Assembly: GCA_023807065.1 (NCBI GenBank) | Contig: JAJJLU010003531.1 | Coordinates: forward strand, 1 to 59,341 | Length of the DNA: 59,341 bases | Direction: 5' to 3' | DNA from: Isotricha intestinalis | Lineage: Eukaryota; Ciliophora; Litostomatea; Vestibuliferida; Isotrichidae | Shown: positions 18,087-27,869 of the stretch, in pieces | Numbering within the stretch: the stretch's first letter is position 1 | Layout: the number at the start of each line of letters is the position of its first letter | Translations under genes and position numbers: made by a program | The notes under the pieces: generated by a model | Database searches by the model: none | What the model was told of the DNA's origin: nothing | The model's input: the letters and a program-made list of their open reading frames with translations, nothing else

Positions 18087-20591
18087 TTATTTTTTTAAAA
18101 AACCATGATTAAAAGATAATTGAGTTAAATTAAAAGAAAATTGAGTTTTTCCTTGTTTTTCTTTATCTTTCGAATAATTAGTTTCAGTTAACAAGAAATT
18201 TTTTCTTCCAGCATTTTTTCCTTTATTAAAAAAAGTAATTGGTTTAGGTTTTTTTTTAGAAAATTTCAATTTATTTCCGATTAATTGTTTTTCATCTTCA
18301 GGATTAAAAAAGTAAAAATCATCATTATTTTTATTATAATCTTCTAAAGTATTTCCTAAAATTGTTTTTGTAATAAAATCTTGTCTATTATTTTTTAAAA
18401 CATTTTTTTTCAACTTTGAAAAAGCTAAATCCGGTTTTTTAATTATTAATTCTTCATTTTGACTTTTATTATATTGTTTTACCGATTTATTTAAAGAAAA
18501 TTCTGTTGTTACAGTTTTACCATAATATGTATTTGAAAATGAATAGAAAAGGGTTTTTATATTATTATTACTATTAATTGAATTATTTTGATATTCTTTT
18601 AAAGGATTTATTAAAGGTAATACTTTCTTTTTTATACATAATGTTTTGGGCTTTGGAAAATTAGTTATAGTTTTACTTCTTTCTTTTACTAAATCAAAAG
18701 ACTGAATTACAGTATTATTATTTTTTATATTATTATATTTTTTGTTATCTTTTTTTACTTCTTCAATCCCATATATTTTATTCCAATAAATAATATTTTC
18801 ATCATCATTTCTAAATTCTCCAAATAAAGAATTTTTATTACAAAAATTAATTTTTAATAATCTTTGAACCATTAAAACTTTTTTTCGAAATTCTATTTTT
18901 CTCCAATTATTTAAAACAGAAGGATAATTTTTATATATATTTTTAAATATATTCATATCAATAGCAAAAATTGAAGCTCTATTAGAAACACAAACAGCAC
19001 TACATAAATAACTACCTTTATATAATAAATCATCCATTCCTAACATATCTCCTTTTTTTGCATATATTAATGGAACATTAATTTCTTTTCCTATATTCAA
19101 TAAATCTCTTTTTTTAGGTTGAAAATTTCCAATTTCCTTTAAATATAAATGTAATTTCCTATTTGATAAATTATATGTTGTTAAAAGAAATTCTCCTTCT
19201 TGAACAAAATAAATTTCATCTCTTTCTTGTCCTTGTTTAAATATATAATCTCCTTTCATTAATTTTCTATTAATAAAAAAATTCCAGTAATTATCAAAAT
19301 TGAATAAAGAAATGTCTTTAAACAATTTAGTATTAAAAATAAAATGAATATTTTTCTTCTTATTAATTTCTTGAATATGTTTAAGAGATTTTTGATAAGC
19401 TGAAGAAGTTAAAACGCCAAAATATGAATGTTCTCTAATAAAAATTGTAGCAGTTCTTAGATTATTTTCATTAATTAAAGCTAATTCTCCAAAAGAAGCA
19501 CCTTGATATAAATCAGTAACTTTAAAATACCCTGTTAATTTAATATCATGAGTATAATGCATTTTATCTATATTTATATATTCTGCATTTATTAACCTTA
19601 TATAATTTTCTAATGAAAATTCTTTATCTTCTTCGTATTGATGATGTTCTTCTTTTTTATTTTCGACTTTTTTGTTAGATATATTTTTTTTTTCTTTTTC
19701 ACTTTCTAATGTATCTCCTTCTATTATTTGGATAATATTATCTTCTGCACTGTTTCTTCTTATAAATTCAATAGATTTTCTATGTTTTTCTTCTAAATTT
19801 TCTTTATGAATATCATATAATGTTCTTCTTAGACTAAATTCAACACTTCTTCTTCTTATTCTATAATGATTTATTGGAGGTTTTATTTCTTCAATTTCTT
19901 TTTTTTTCAATTCAAAACTTTTTGTCATTTTATTCACCTTTCTTAATTTTTTATATAAATCTATTTTAAAATGAACTTTTTGAATATTGCTTTTTGTTCT
20001 CTTATGACTTATTCTTTTTTCTTTTAAAATATCCTGTAATTTCAAATAAGGTAATTCAGCAAAATTATCAGAAAATGTTTTTTCTAAAAGATAATTTTCT
20101 CCTAATTGATGAAGTAATTTTAAATGATAAATATATTGATTTTTTGTCATTTTAACTGTGATTGTTTTTGGAACAACAACACTTACACTTCCTGATAAAA
20201 TAACATAAAATGTATTTCCTATATCACCTACTTTCATCATAAATTCATCTTTTTTATATTCTTCACAATATAAATCATGTGCAATTTTTCTTAATAAAGA
20301 CATTATATCAAAATCAAAAGGTTGACCTTGTAAAATTGATGATACAAAGGCTTTTAAAGTTAATAAATAATGACTAATTACATATAAGTCATTTTCATCT
20401 TTTTGATATTTTGATAATATCATTTTTATTATTGTAAATGTTTCTGTTAATTGGAATATTTCTTCATTTAATGAATTACCTTTTTCTTTTTCTTCTATTA
20501 TATCTTTTAAGACTTTTATTGTTTTATTATCATTTAATCTTATTTGAGAGAATAATTTTTTATTTGAAGTCCTTCTTTTTATTTCTTCCAT
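18087..20591 (-). CDS. Cyclic nucleotide-binding domain protein, two CNBDs
   Basis: This 834-residue soluble protein has two cNMP-binding domains. CNBD1 starts at about residue 88 (GDIGNTFYVILSGSVSVVVP) and resumes at about 350 with a good phosphate-binding cassette, GASFGELALINENNLRTATI (364-383), containing the Glu and Arg that hold the cyclic phosphate and ribose. About 170 charged residues are inserted between its beta strands. CNBD2 (about 415-590; GDYIFKQGQERDEIYFVQEG) has a degenerate cassette (GDMLGMDDLLYKGS) without the Glu/Arg pair, so it probably does not bind nucleotide. The C-terminal 240 residues are basic and disordered. There is no kinase or channel segment, so it is not a complete PKG or CNG channel; a regulatory or scaffold role is inferred. 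Confidence 0.8.
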   Translation of the reverse strand: MEEIKRRTSNKKLFSQIRLNDNKTIKVLKDIIEEKEKGNSLNEEIFQLTETFTIIKMILSKYQKDENDLYVISHYLLTLKAFVSSILQGQPFDFDIMSLLRKIAHDLYCEEYKKDEFMMKVGDIGNTFYVILSGSVSVVVPKTITVKMTKNQYIYHLKLLHQLGENYLLEKTFSDNFAELPYLKLQDILKEKRISHKRTKSNIQKVHFKIDLYKKLRKVNKMTKSFELKKKEIEEIKPPINHYRIRRRSVEFSLRRTLYDIHKENLEEKHRKSIEFIRRNSAEDNIIQIIEGDTLESEKEKKNISNKKVENKKEEHHQYEEDKEFSLENYIRLINAEYINIDKMHYTHDIKLTGYFKVTDLYQGASFGELALINENNLRTATIFIREHSYFGVLTSSAYQKSLKHIQEINKKKNIHFIFNTKLFKDISLFNFDNYWNFFINRKLMKGDYIFKQGQERDEIYFVQEGEFLLTTYNLSNRKLHLYLKEIGNFQPKKRDLLNIGKEINVPLIYAKKGDMLGMDDLLYKGSYLCSAVCVSNRASIFAIDMNIFKNIYKNYPSVLNNWRKIEFRKKVLMVQRLLKINFCNKNSLFGEFRNDDENIIYWNKIYGIEEVKKDNKKYNNIKNNNTVIQSFDLVKERSKTITNFPKPKTLCIKKKVLPLINPLKEYQNNSINSNNNIKTLFYSFSNTYYGKTVTTEFSLNKSVKQYNKSQNEELIIKKPDLAFSKLKKNVLKNNRQDFITKTILGNTLEDYNKNNDDFYFFNPEDEKQLIGNKLKFSKKKPKPITFFNKGKNAGRKNFLLTETNYSKDKEKQGKTQFSFNLTQLSFNHGFLKK

Positions 20592-20761
20592 TTATTTTTT
20601 AGATTATTTTTATCATTTAACAATCTTTTTTTTAAAAGTTATATATTAAAATGATTAAAATTATTATAATTGAATGCTAATTGATTTAATAATGAAATCA
20701 CGAATAAAAATAAAATAGAAAAATAAAAAAAATTCAAATGATAAATATTTATTTATAAAAC

Positions 20762-22015
20762 ATGAAAATGATTATAACTTTTATTTATATTTTACTTCCA
20801 TTTAATATATTGTCAGTTTTGGTTTTCAAATTTAAAAAACAATCTTATTCTCAAGAAATGAAATTTGTAGATTATTTAATTTCAAGTAATTTAATAACGA
20901 CATTAAAAATTGGTACTCCTGAACAAAATATTCCAACTTTAATATCATCAAATACATCTCTTCTTATGATTCCAGGAATAGAAATGAAAGGAAAATTTAA
21001 AGAAAATTCTTCTGAAACTTATAAAAAAAGGAAAAACGATAAAGAATATCAAACATCAATATGTTATTCAAAAGGATATTTATCTCAAGATACAATAAAT
21101 TTTGAAGATGAAAAAGGAAAATCTATTTCTCAAAAAGATTTTCCTTTTTACTTACCAATAAAATTGAATTATGAATATCCTTCAAATACAATTCCAAATG
21201 CATATATTGGTTTTAGTTATAAAGGAAGAAAAGATAGAGAAAGTTTAATTCGTTATTTAAGTGAAAAGTCTATTATTAATCAACAAATATTTACATTAAA
21301 ATTCACAAAAGAAAATGAAGGTGAAATTATAATTGGAGATTTCCCACATATATATGATAATAAATATAATGAAGAATATTTTATAAGTTCAAGAATAGAA
21401 TCTTCTTCTTTATTTCCATCTTGGGAACTTAAATTTAATAAAATATTTTTTGGAAAAACCAATATTATTTATTTAAAAGCTTCTCTTGACTTTGATTTAG
21501 GAGTGATTTATGCTCCTGAATATTTACAATATTATGTTTTAAAAGAATTTTTTGATGATAAATTAAAAGATAATTCTTGTCAAGAAATATATAATGCATT
21601 CTACAATCTCACTTATTATTCATGTGACAAAAAAGTTAATATTAAACAATTTCCTAGTTTAACTTTTACATATGATGAATTTGGTAAAACTTTTACAATA
21701 ACTTATAAAGATTTATGGCTTGAACATGATGATAAATATTATTGTTTAATTGTTTTTCCTGAAGTTTTTTATTCTTGGTGTCTTGGAACTCCTTTTTTAA
21801 AACAAGCACAATTTATTTTTCAAGTAGATAGAGGTGAAATTGGATATTATACAAAAATTAATGCTTTTTCATTTCCCTTGTTTTTAATTATAGTCTTTAT
21901 AATTATAATAATTGCAATGGTTTATATTTTATTATTTAAAAAACCTTATTTCATGAAGAAAAAAAAAGCAAGTGAATTACTTGAGACATTGGATTCTAAC
22001 CCACTTGAGAAATAA
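20762..22015 (+). CDS. Pepsin-fold, membrane-anchored aspartic-protease-like protein (probably inactive)
   Basis: This 417-residue protein has a signal peptide (about 1-22), a pepsin-like ectodomain and a C-terminal membrane span (about 370-392) with a short Lys-rich cytosolic tail. The fold is recognised by LKIGTPEQNIPTLISSNTSL at 49-67 and by the C-terminal lobe end SWCLGTPFLKQAQFIFQVDR. At the first active site, where DTGSS is expected, the sequence is ISSNTS (S62-S63-N64), so the catalytic Asp is gone. At the second, D243 remains but DTG reads DFD. Pepsin-type proteases need both Asp residues, so a non-catalytic role (receptor or chaperone-like) in the secretory path or at the surface is more likely. 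The family is clear; inactivity is inferred. Confidence 0.78.
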   Translation: MKMIITFIYILLPFNILSVLVFKFKKQSYSQEMKFVDYLISSNLITTLKIGTPEQNIPTLISSNTSLLMIPGIEMKGKFKENSSETYKKRKNDKEYQTSICYSKGYLSQDTINFEDEKGKSISQKDFPFYLPIKLNYEYPSNTIPNAYIGFSYKGRKDRESLIRYLSEKSIINQQIFTLKFTKENEGEIIIGDFPHIYDNKYNEEYFISSRIESSSLFPSWELKFNKIFFGKTNIIYLKASLDFDLGVIYAPEYLQYYVLKEFFDDKLKDNSCQEIYNAFYNLTYYSCDKKVNIKQFPSLTFTYDEFGKTFTITYKDLWLEHDDKYYCLIVFPEVFYSWCLGTPFLKQAQFIFQVDRGEIGYYTKINAFSFPLFLIIVFIIIIIAMVYILLFKKPYFMKKKKASELLETLDSNPLEK

Positions 22016-22931
22016 AAATTAATTTTATAATTATATAAATTAAAATAGAATTAAAATAATATTTAATAGTATTTTTGAAAAAATGAATTAATATAAAAAT
22101 CTCTTAAAAAAAATAATTTAAATATTTATTAATTTGTGATTATTAAATTAATCATTAAGACTTTTGTTATCAATATAATATTATTCAAAACACAATTATA
22201 AAATTTATCATGAAATTAAATTAGTTATAAATAAATAACAAAGGAACAACTATTCATTGAAAACTAAAAATAATTTTTACTATATTTTTATTCAATCAAT
22301 ATTTATCATATCAATTTCAGGGTAAATATCATATTTATTTTATAAAAAAACGCTTAAATTTTTTAAATTGATATAATTAATGGAATATTAATTTTACCTT
22401 TCTGTTTCAGAAAATTCAAAATTTAGTTTGAAAATATACATCATATTTATAAAGATAATAAAAGAGTTTTAGAATATTTTTCTGTGAGCATATAATGATA
22501 AATTAAAGTAAAAAATCACATTAATTAATGATTCAATTTTGATTAAACAATAAACAAATTATATATTAAATAATTATTGTAGTGGGAATTAAAAATAAAG
22601 ATTAATATAAAAAATATAAATTTTCTATTATTTAAGAAATTTAATATCACATTAATATTTAAATTATAAAAAGAAGATTATTTTTATGTTTTTTTACCGA
22701 TTTTCAATTTATTTTTTATTGGGTAATTTTAATTTATTAAAACACCGAGGTTTTTATAAAAAAGAAAATAGAGAATTTTTAATCTTAAAACAATAAATTA
22801 GTGAGAATTGACTCATAAATTATTGTAATTAATTAAAAATACAATTAAAATATATAAAATGAAAATGAAGGTAAAGATGTTAAAATATATTATATATTAA
22901 TTAATATTATTTATGAATTTTAATTAAATTA
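22016..22931. other. Long intergenic region, nothing recognised
   Basis: About 915 bp of very AT-rich sequence lies between two plus-strand genes. I find no long open frame, tandem repeat or RNA gene; it presumably holds the 3' end of the protease gene and the promoter of the CAP gene. Confidence 0.4.
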
Positions 22932-23483
22932 ATGGGATGTAAAAATTGTGTTAATGAAAACAGTGATAATAATTCTGAATTAATCACAGCAAATAAAATA
23001 CCAAGTTTTTTTTTAAAAAATAAAAATTCATCTTTTGATGAGATAAAACAAGATATTTTAGAATTAATAAATTTAAAAAGAAAAGAATATGGAGTAGAAC
23101 CTTTAATTGAAAACAAAGAAATTAGTGAAATATCACAAAAATACGCAGAAAAAATTTCTGAAAATGAAAATTTAGTAAATTCAAATAACCAATATAATGG
23201 TGAAAATTTAGGAGAGTCTATTTTTTGTTATTCAACTTTATTAGATGCAAATGGATTGATAACTAGATTATGTAAAAACGAAAAAAAATATGATTTTAGT
23301 CATAAAGAAGAAATTCCTTCTCATTTTACTCAAATGATATGGAAAAATTCTCAATCAATTGGAATAGGAATTAATAGAAATAATAATTCTGGGCATATGT
23401 TTTATATCTTAAATTATTATCCTTCTGGGAATATTAGTGGAAAATATAAAGAAAATATTAATAAAAAAAGGAGGGCTTCCTAA
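22932..23483 (+). CDS. CAP-superfamily protein, GAPR-1-like, N-terminally acylated
   Basis: This 183-residue CAP (SCP/TAPS) domain protein shows GENLGES (90-96), HFTQMIWKNS (131-140) and a CAP4-like strand with LNYYPSGNISG. It has no signal peptide. It begins MGCKNC, a good N-myristoylation start (Gly2) with nearby Cys3 and Cys6 for palmitoylation. This matches GAPR-1-type CAP proteins, which are myristoylated and sit on the cytosolic face of Golgi and raft membranes, unlike the secreted majority of the superfamily. The C-terminus is short and basic (NKKRRAS). The family call is firm and the lipidation is inferred. Confidence 0.85.
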   Translation: MGCKNCVNENSDNNSELITANKIPSFFLKNKNSSFDEIKQDILELINLKRKEYGVEPLIENKEISEISQKYAEKISENENLVNSNNQYNGENLGESIFCYSTLLDANGLITRLCKNEKKYDFSHKEEIPSHFTQMIWKNSQSIGIGINRNNNSGHMFYILNYYPSGNISGKYKENINKKRRAS

Positions 23484-23539
23484 TTAAAAGATTTTTTATT
23501 AATTTTATTTTATCTTTTTATGGGTTTTACAATAATTTA

Positions 23540-24601
23540 TTAATAAGTTTTTTTTAGATCAGAACAATAATTATCTATATCTAAGATAAATTTGATTAAT
23601 ATATTATATTCATTTTTATAAATATATATTTCATTTCTAATCAATGTAATTTCTTTTAAGAAATAATTATTGATATTATTATTTTCTCTTGATTGAATTG
23701 ATGAATATAATAATTCAATTTGAATATAATAAATATTTAATAAACAAAATATTAAATCAATCTTATTTTGAATAACTTTTTTATAATCAATAATTTGAAT
23801 AATATAATTTTCAATTGATTTTCCTTTATTGTCAGATTGTATATATTTTATAAAATCTTGTTGCATAAAAGATATCAATTGTTGTAATAAATTTAACATT
23901 TCATCAAATTGACATTTAAATTGGTTAATTATATTTGGATTTAAATTAATTGAAATATTAGTAATTGTATTTTTTGAATTAGGACTATAATTTTTTATCA
24001 TTTCATTTGGAAGATGTTCATAATATTTTGAATTATCTTGTAAAAAATAATTTAATAAATTATAAAAATTATTTGAATTAATTTGATTTAATAAACATTT
24101 TTTACAAGTAAACTTTAAATTTGCTTGATATAATTCCTTTTCTTTTTTTTCATTATTTTTAATAATATGTTGTAATAATTCTTTATTTTTAAAAAAGATA
24201 TGCTTATTCCAAAGAGTTCCATTTGGAATGCAAACAAAGAGATAAGTTAAATATAATAAAAAATCTTTTAAATTTTTAAATTTTAAACCATAAATATTAT
24301 TTGGTATTGTTTTTTGGCAAATTTGACATATTTTTGGTTCATTATTTTTTACTTCATTATCATCATTGAAAAATTCCACTCTATAAACAATTAATATTAA
24401 TTTTTTTATTTGTTCATTATAATTAGGGTTTTTATTAGTTTCATCTAATGTGTTATATAAATATTCTATTTCTTTAGAAGGTATTGTTTTATTATTTTTT
24501 GGAATCTTTGTTATTAAAAAAATTAATGAATTTTCATTTTTTTTTTCTGAGTTTTTTGTAATTTTTTTTGAAGAAGCAATTTCATTTTTTAAAAATTGCA
24601 T
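23540..24601 (-). CDS. Unknown helical protein with two CxxC pairs
   Basis: This 353-residue protein is Asn/Ile/Lys-rich and I do not recognise it. Two Cys pairs, C92-x2-C95 (ICQICQK) and C166-x2-C169 (CKKC), could together hold one zinc ion with about 70 residues between them. After them the protein is mainly helical (about 215-350: alternating hydrophobic and polar residues, LLNLLQQLISFMQQDFIKYI). There is no signal peptide or clear membrane span. The gene is convergent with the CAP gene (about 55 bp between stops) and divergent from the PAS gene. Confidence 0.65.
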   Translation of the reverse strand: MQFLKNEIASSKKITKNSEKKNENSLIFLITKIPKNNKTIPSKEIEYLYNTLDETNKNPNYNEQIKKLILIVYRVEFFNDDNEVKNNEPKICQICQKTIPNNIYGLKFKNLKDFLLYLTYLFVCIPNGTLWNKHIFFKNKELLQHIIKNNEKKEKELYQANLKFTCKKCLLNQINSNNFYNLLNYFLQDNSKYYEHLPNEMIKNYSPNSKNTITNISINLNPNIINQFKCQFDEMLNLLQQLISFMQQDFIKYIQSDNKGKSIENYIIQIIDYKKVIQNKIDLIFCLLNIYYIQIELLYSSIQSRENNNINNYFLKEITLIRNEIYIYKNEYNILIKFILDIDNYCSDLKKTY

Positions 24602-24808
24602 TGATTATATAAATTCTATAAAAATATAATATAATATATTCAATTAATTATTATGATTAATAATTTTATAACTTTTTACTCCCTAAACATTTATAAAAAT
24701 AAAAAATTAAAAATATTATTAATATATAATATGAATTTTAGAAAGATAATTTTTTTTTTTTTGAGATTTAAAAAAATAATAAATTAAAAACTTGAAGAAA
24801 CATTAAAA

Positions 24809-27800
24809 ATGTCAGGATTAAATGAATTAAATAATAATCTTATGAAAATCAAGTTAAATCAAAAACAAAATAAATTGGCAACTTTTATTTATGACACAAA
24901 AATTGGTTTATTTCTTTTATTTAATGAGTTATTAAAAGACTATAAACCATCTCTTCTATTTGAATGTGTGAGTATAATTATACAATATTGTCAATTATTA
25001 TATTTTCCATTCAATGGATATGTAAGAATATTTTTTAAATTTAGTTTGATATAGAATGGAAAAATGAAAAAATATATTCTCAAATTAGTGGAATTTTCAA
25101 ATATTTTTTACTATTAACATTTAGTAAATCTAATAAAATATTATATTTATCAATGTTCTATTTTTGTGTTTTCATAAATTTATTAATTTTTATAATTATA
25201 GTATATACTTTACAAAAATTTATGAATAAAAAATATAGATTTAAATATCTTCTCCCTATATTAAAATATATTTTACCATTAATGTCAAATACTTTTTTCT
25301 TACCAATGTTCTTTGTATTTATGAGTGCTTTTGATTGTACAACAGAAAATACTTCGTTATACTCAGATGAATTAAAATGTTATACAATATTTTTTTATAT
25401 AAATGATATTATTTCATTTATAAGTTTAATATTATATGTTCCTATGTGTTTATTAGTTGTTACTCTTTTTTATGAATATGCTTTAGAAAGTGAAACAAAA
25501 CCTCTTTCTAAAACAACTTCAATTCCAGATGTTTTTTTCTTTTGGGAAAAAATGTTAATAACTTTCATTTTTGTTGTTACAGATGGAGAATTTTATATTC
25601 ATTTATTTTTAATATTGACTTTAATTATTTTTTCTTCTTTTTCTGTTTATTTGAATTATATATATGAAAGATATAACGAAGAATTATTAAATTATATGCA
25701 TAAATTCCTGTCTTTAACTTTTTTATGGGCTTCTCTTTGTTTAGGAATAGGAAAATTAACTATGAACATTAAATTTAATGGTTGTTTAGGGTTATTTTTT
25801 TCGGTTGAACCTATGTTTTTTTTAATTTTATTTTATAGAAAAAAAAATCTAAAAAGTTTCCTTTATAAAATTGGAAAAAAAGAGACTTTAAAAGAAACAC
25901 TATTACATATTAAAAATTTTTTATATTTATTTGATAATAAAAATGAATATAGAGAAGTTAAAATAATCTTAAATAGTTATATTCAAATTTATGAAGAAAC
26001 ATGTACAATAAAAAAATGTCCTTTAAAAAAATATTTGAAATTATTAAAAGAGGGAATAGAAGCAAATGGATGTTTATTACAACATGCAAATTTATTATTT
26101 ACTTTAGGAATAAATAAATATCCTGATAATGTAGAAATTAAATTTGCTTATGCTTTATTTTTATTAAAAAAATTAAACAGAAGGAAAAAAGCAGCTAATT
26201 ATTTAAAAAGTATTAAAGCTTTATCTCCTACAATTGAAGAAGAATTTATTATATTTAGATGTAAAAGAATTTTTGAAGATAATTTATCTGATTTAAAAGA
26301 AGGAGATGGGGATAATTATGATATTATTAAAGAATTAAAATTTAGAAATCATAACAAAACTTTTATAGACTTAATCAAAGAATCTTCTACTCTTTATATT
26401 GATTTTTGGAATCAATTATTAGATTCTTATTATAATGACAAAGAAAATGTAAATGAATTAAATAATTGTGGAACTAAAATAAATAGAATTAATGATGAAA
26501 TTGAATATATTTTTCATGAAATGAGAAAATTAAAAGCAAATAATATTGAATTATTAAAGATTTATTATGAATTTGTGTCAAAAATATTATGTGACAAAAA
26601 AAAATGTTTTCAATATAAAAATATAATAAATGAGTTAAATCAAGAAAATATAAAAAAAAATGTAGCAGAATTTAAAAATATAGATATTAAATTATTGAAT
26701 CGTAATGATTATTATCAATATATTGTAGCTTCGACTGAACCAGATAATTTTGGAGTTATAATAAATGCTTCTTTAAGTATTGGAGAGATTTTTGGATATA
26801 ATAAAAAAGATTTAATTGGTCAAAAAATTAATGTGTTAATACCAGAAAATTTTCAAGAAGAACATACCAATTTATTAAAAAAAAAGCTAAAAACATATAA
26901 TAAAAAATATTTTGATGAAGAAATAAGAACAAATATGGAAATAAAGGAAATAAATACTTTTGGAAAAACAAAATCAAAATATTTAATGGAATTAAATATG
27001 AAGGTAATATTACATCAAACTGAATATAACGACAAATATTTTGTAGCTTCAATATCAAGAGAATCATCATTTTATCATACTTTTAACGATTTAAATAAAA
27101 AGAAAACATGTTATATTTTAACAGATTTACATTTAATAATAAAAAACTTTACGCCTAATACCTCTTTTTTAATTGGTGTTTCTTCAGATATTATGAATAA
27201 TAACATTGAAATAACATATTATATTAGAGAATTATATGAAGAATTTTTAAAATTAGCAGTTGAAATAAATGAATTGAAACCTTATAAAAAATTAATGTTA
27301 AAAAAAAAAATATTAATCAAAAAATTTTCAACTCCTACTTTAATTAATTGGAAAAGAAGTGATTTTTCAGAATCAATGTATGTTTCTACTAGAATTGCTG
27401 ATATTTTAAAAAGAAGTCAAATTAATTCTAAAGAACCTCCAAAAGGAAATGTAATTGAACTTTTATTTTATATGACTGTAAATGAAGTTATTATTAATGG
27501 AAAAACAGTTGGTTATATTTTTAAACTAGAAAAACCTAATGAAACAATTAAAATGTCTACTTTATTTAAAAATTCAGAAATTAAATATAAAAAAGTACAC
27601 AATTTAAGTAATACAATTCTTAAAAGTACTATTGATATTCCTAAAGAAAATAATTTATCAGTTTCTCCTGATTATGTTCCTATTTCAGATATGTGTTTTG
27701 AATTAGATGTAAATACTTTTAAATATAAATTAAAAAGAAATAATAGTGATCATTCTTTTTCAAAAAATATTAAAGAAAAAGCATTTTTACAATTAGAAGA

Positions 27801-27837
27801 AGAAAAAGATAATGAAGAAAATGAAGAAGAAAGTGAA

Positions 27838-27869
<32 letters not shown>

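Noticed and set aside
24809..25054. A separate 81-residue gene upstream of the tmcB-like gene
   Set aside because: A 23-nt GT-AG intron joins it in frame to the next exon and gives the expected N-terminal sequence of the family.
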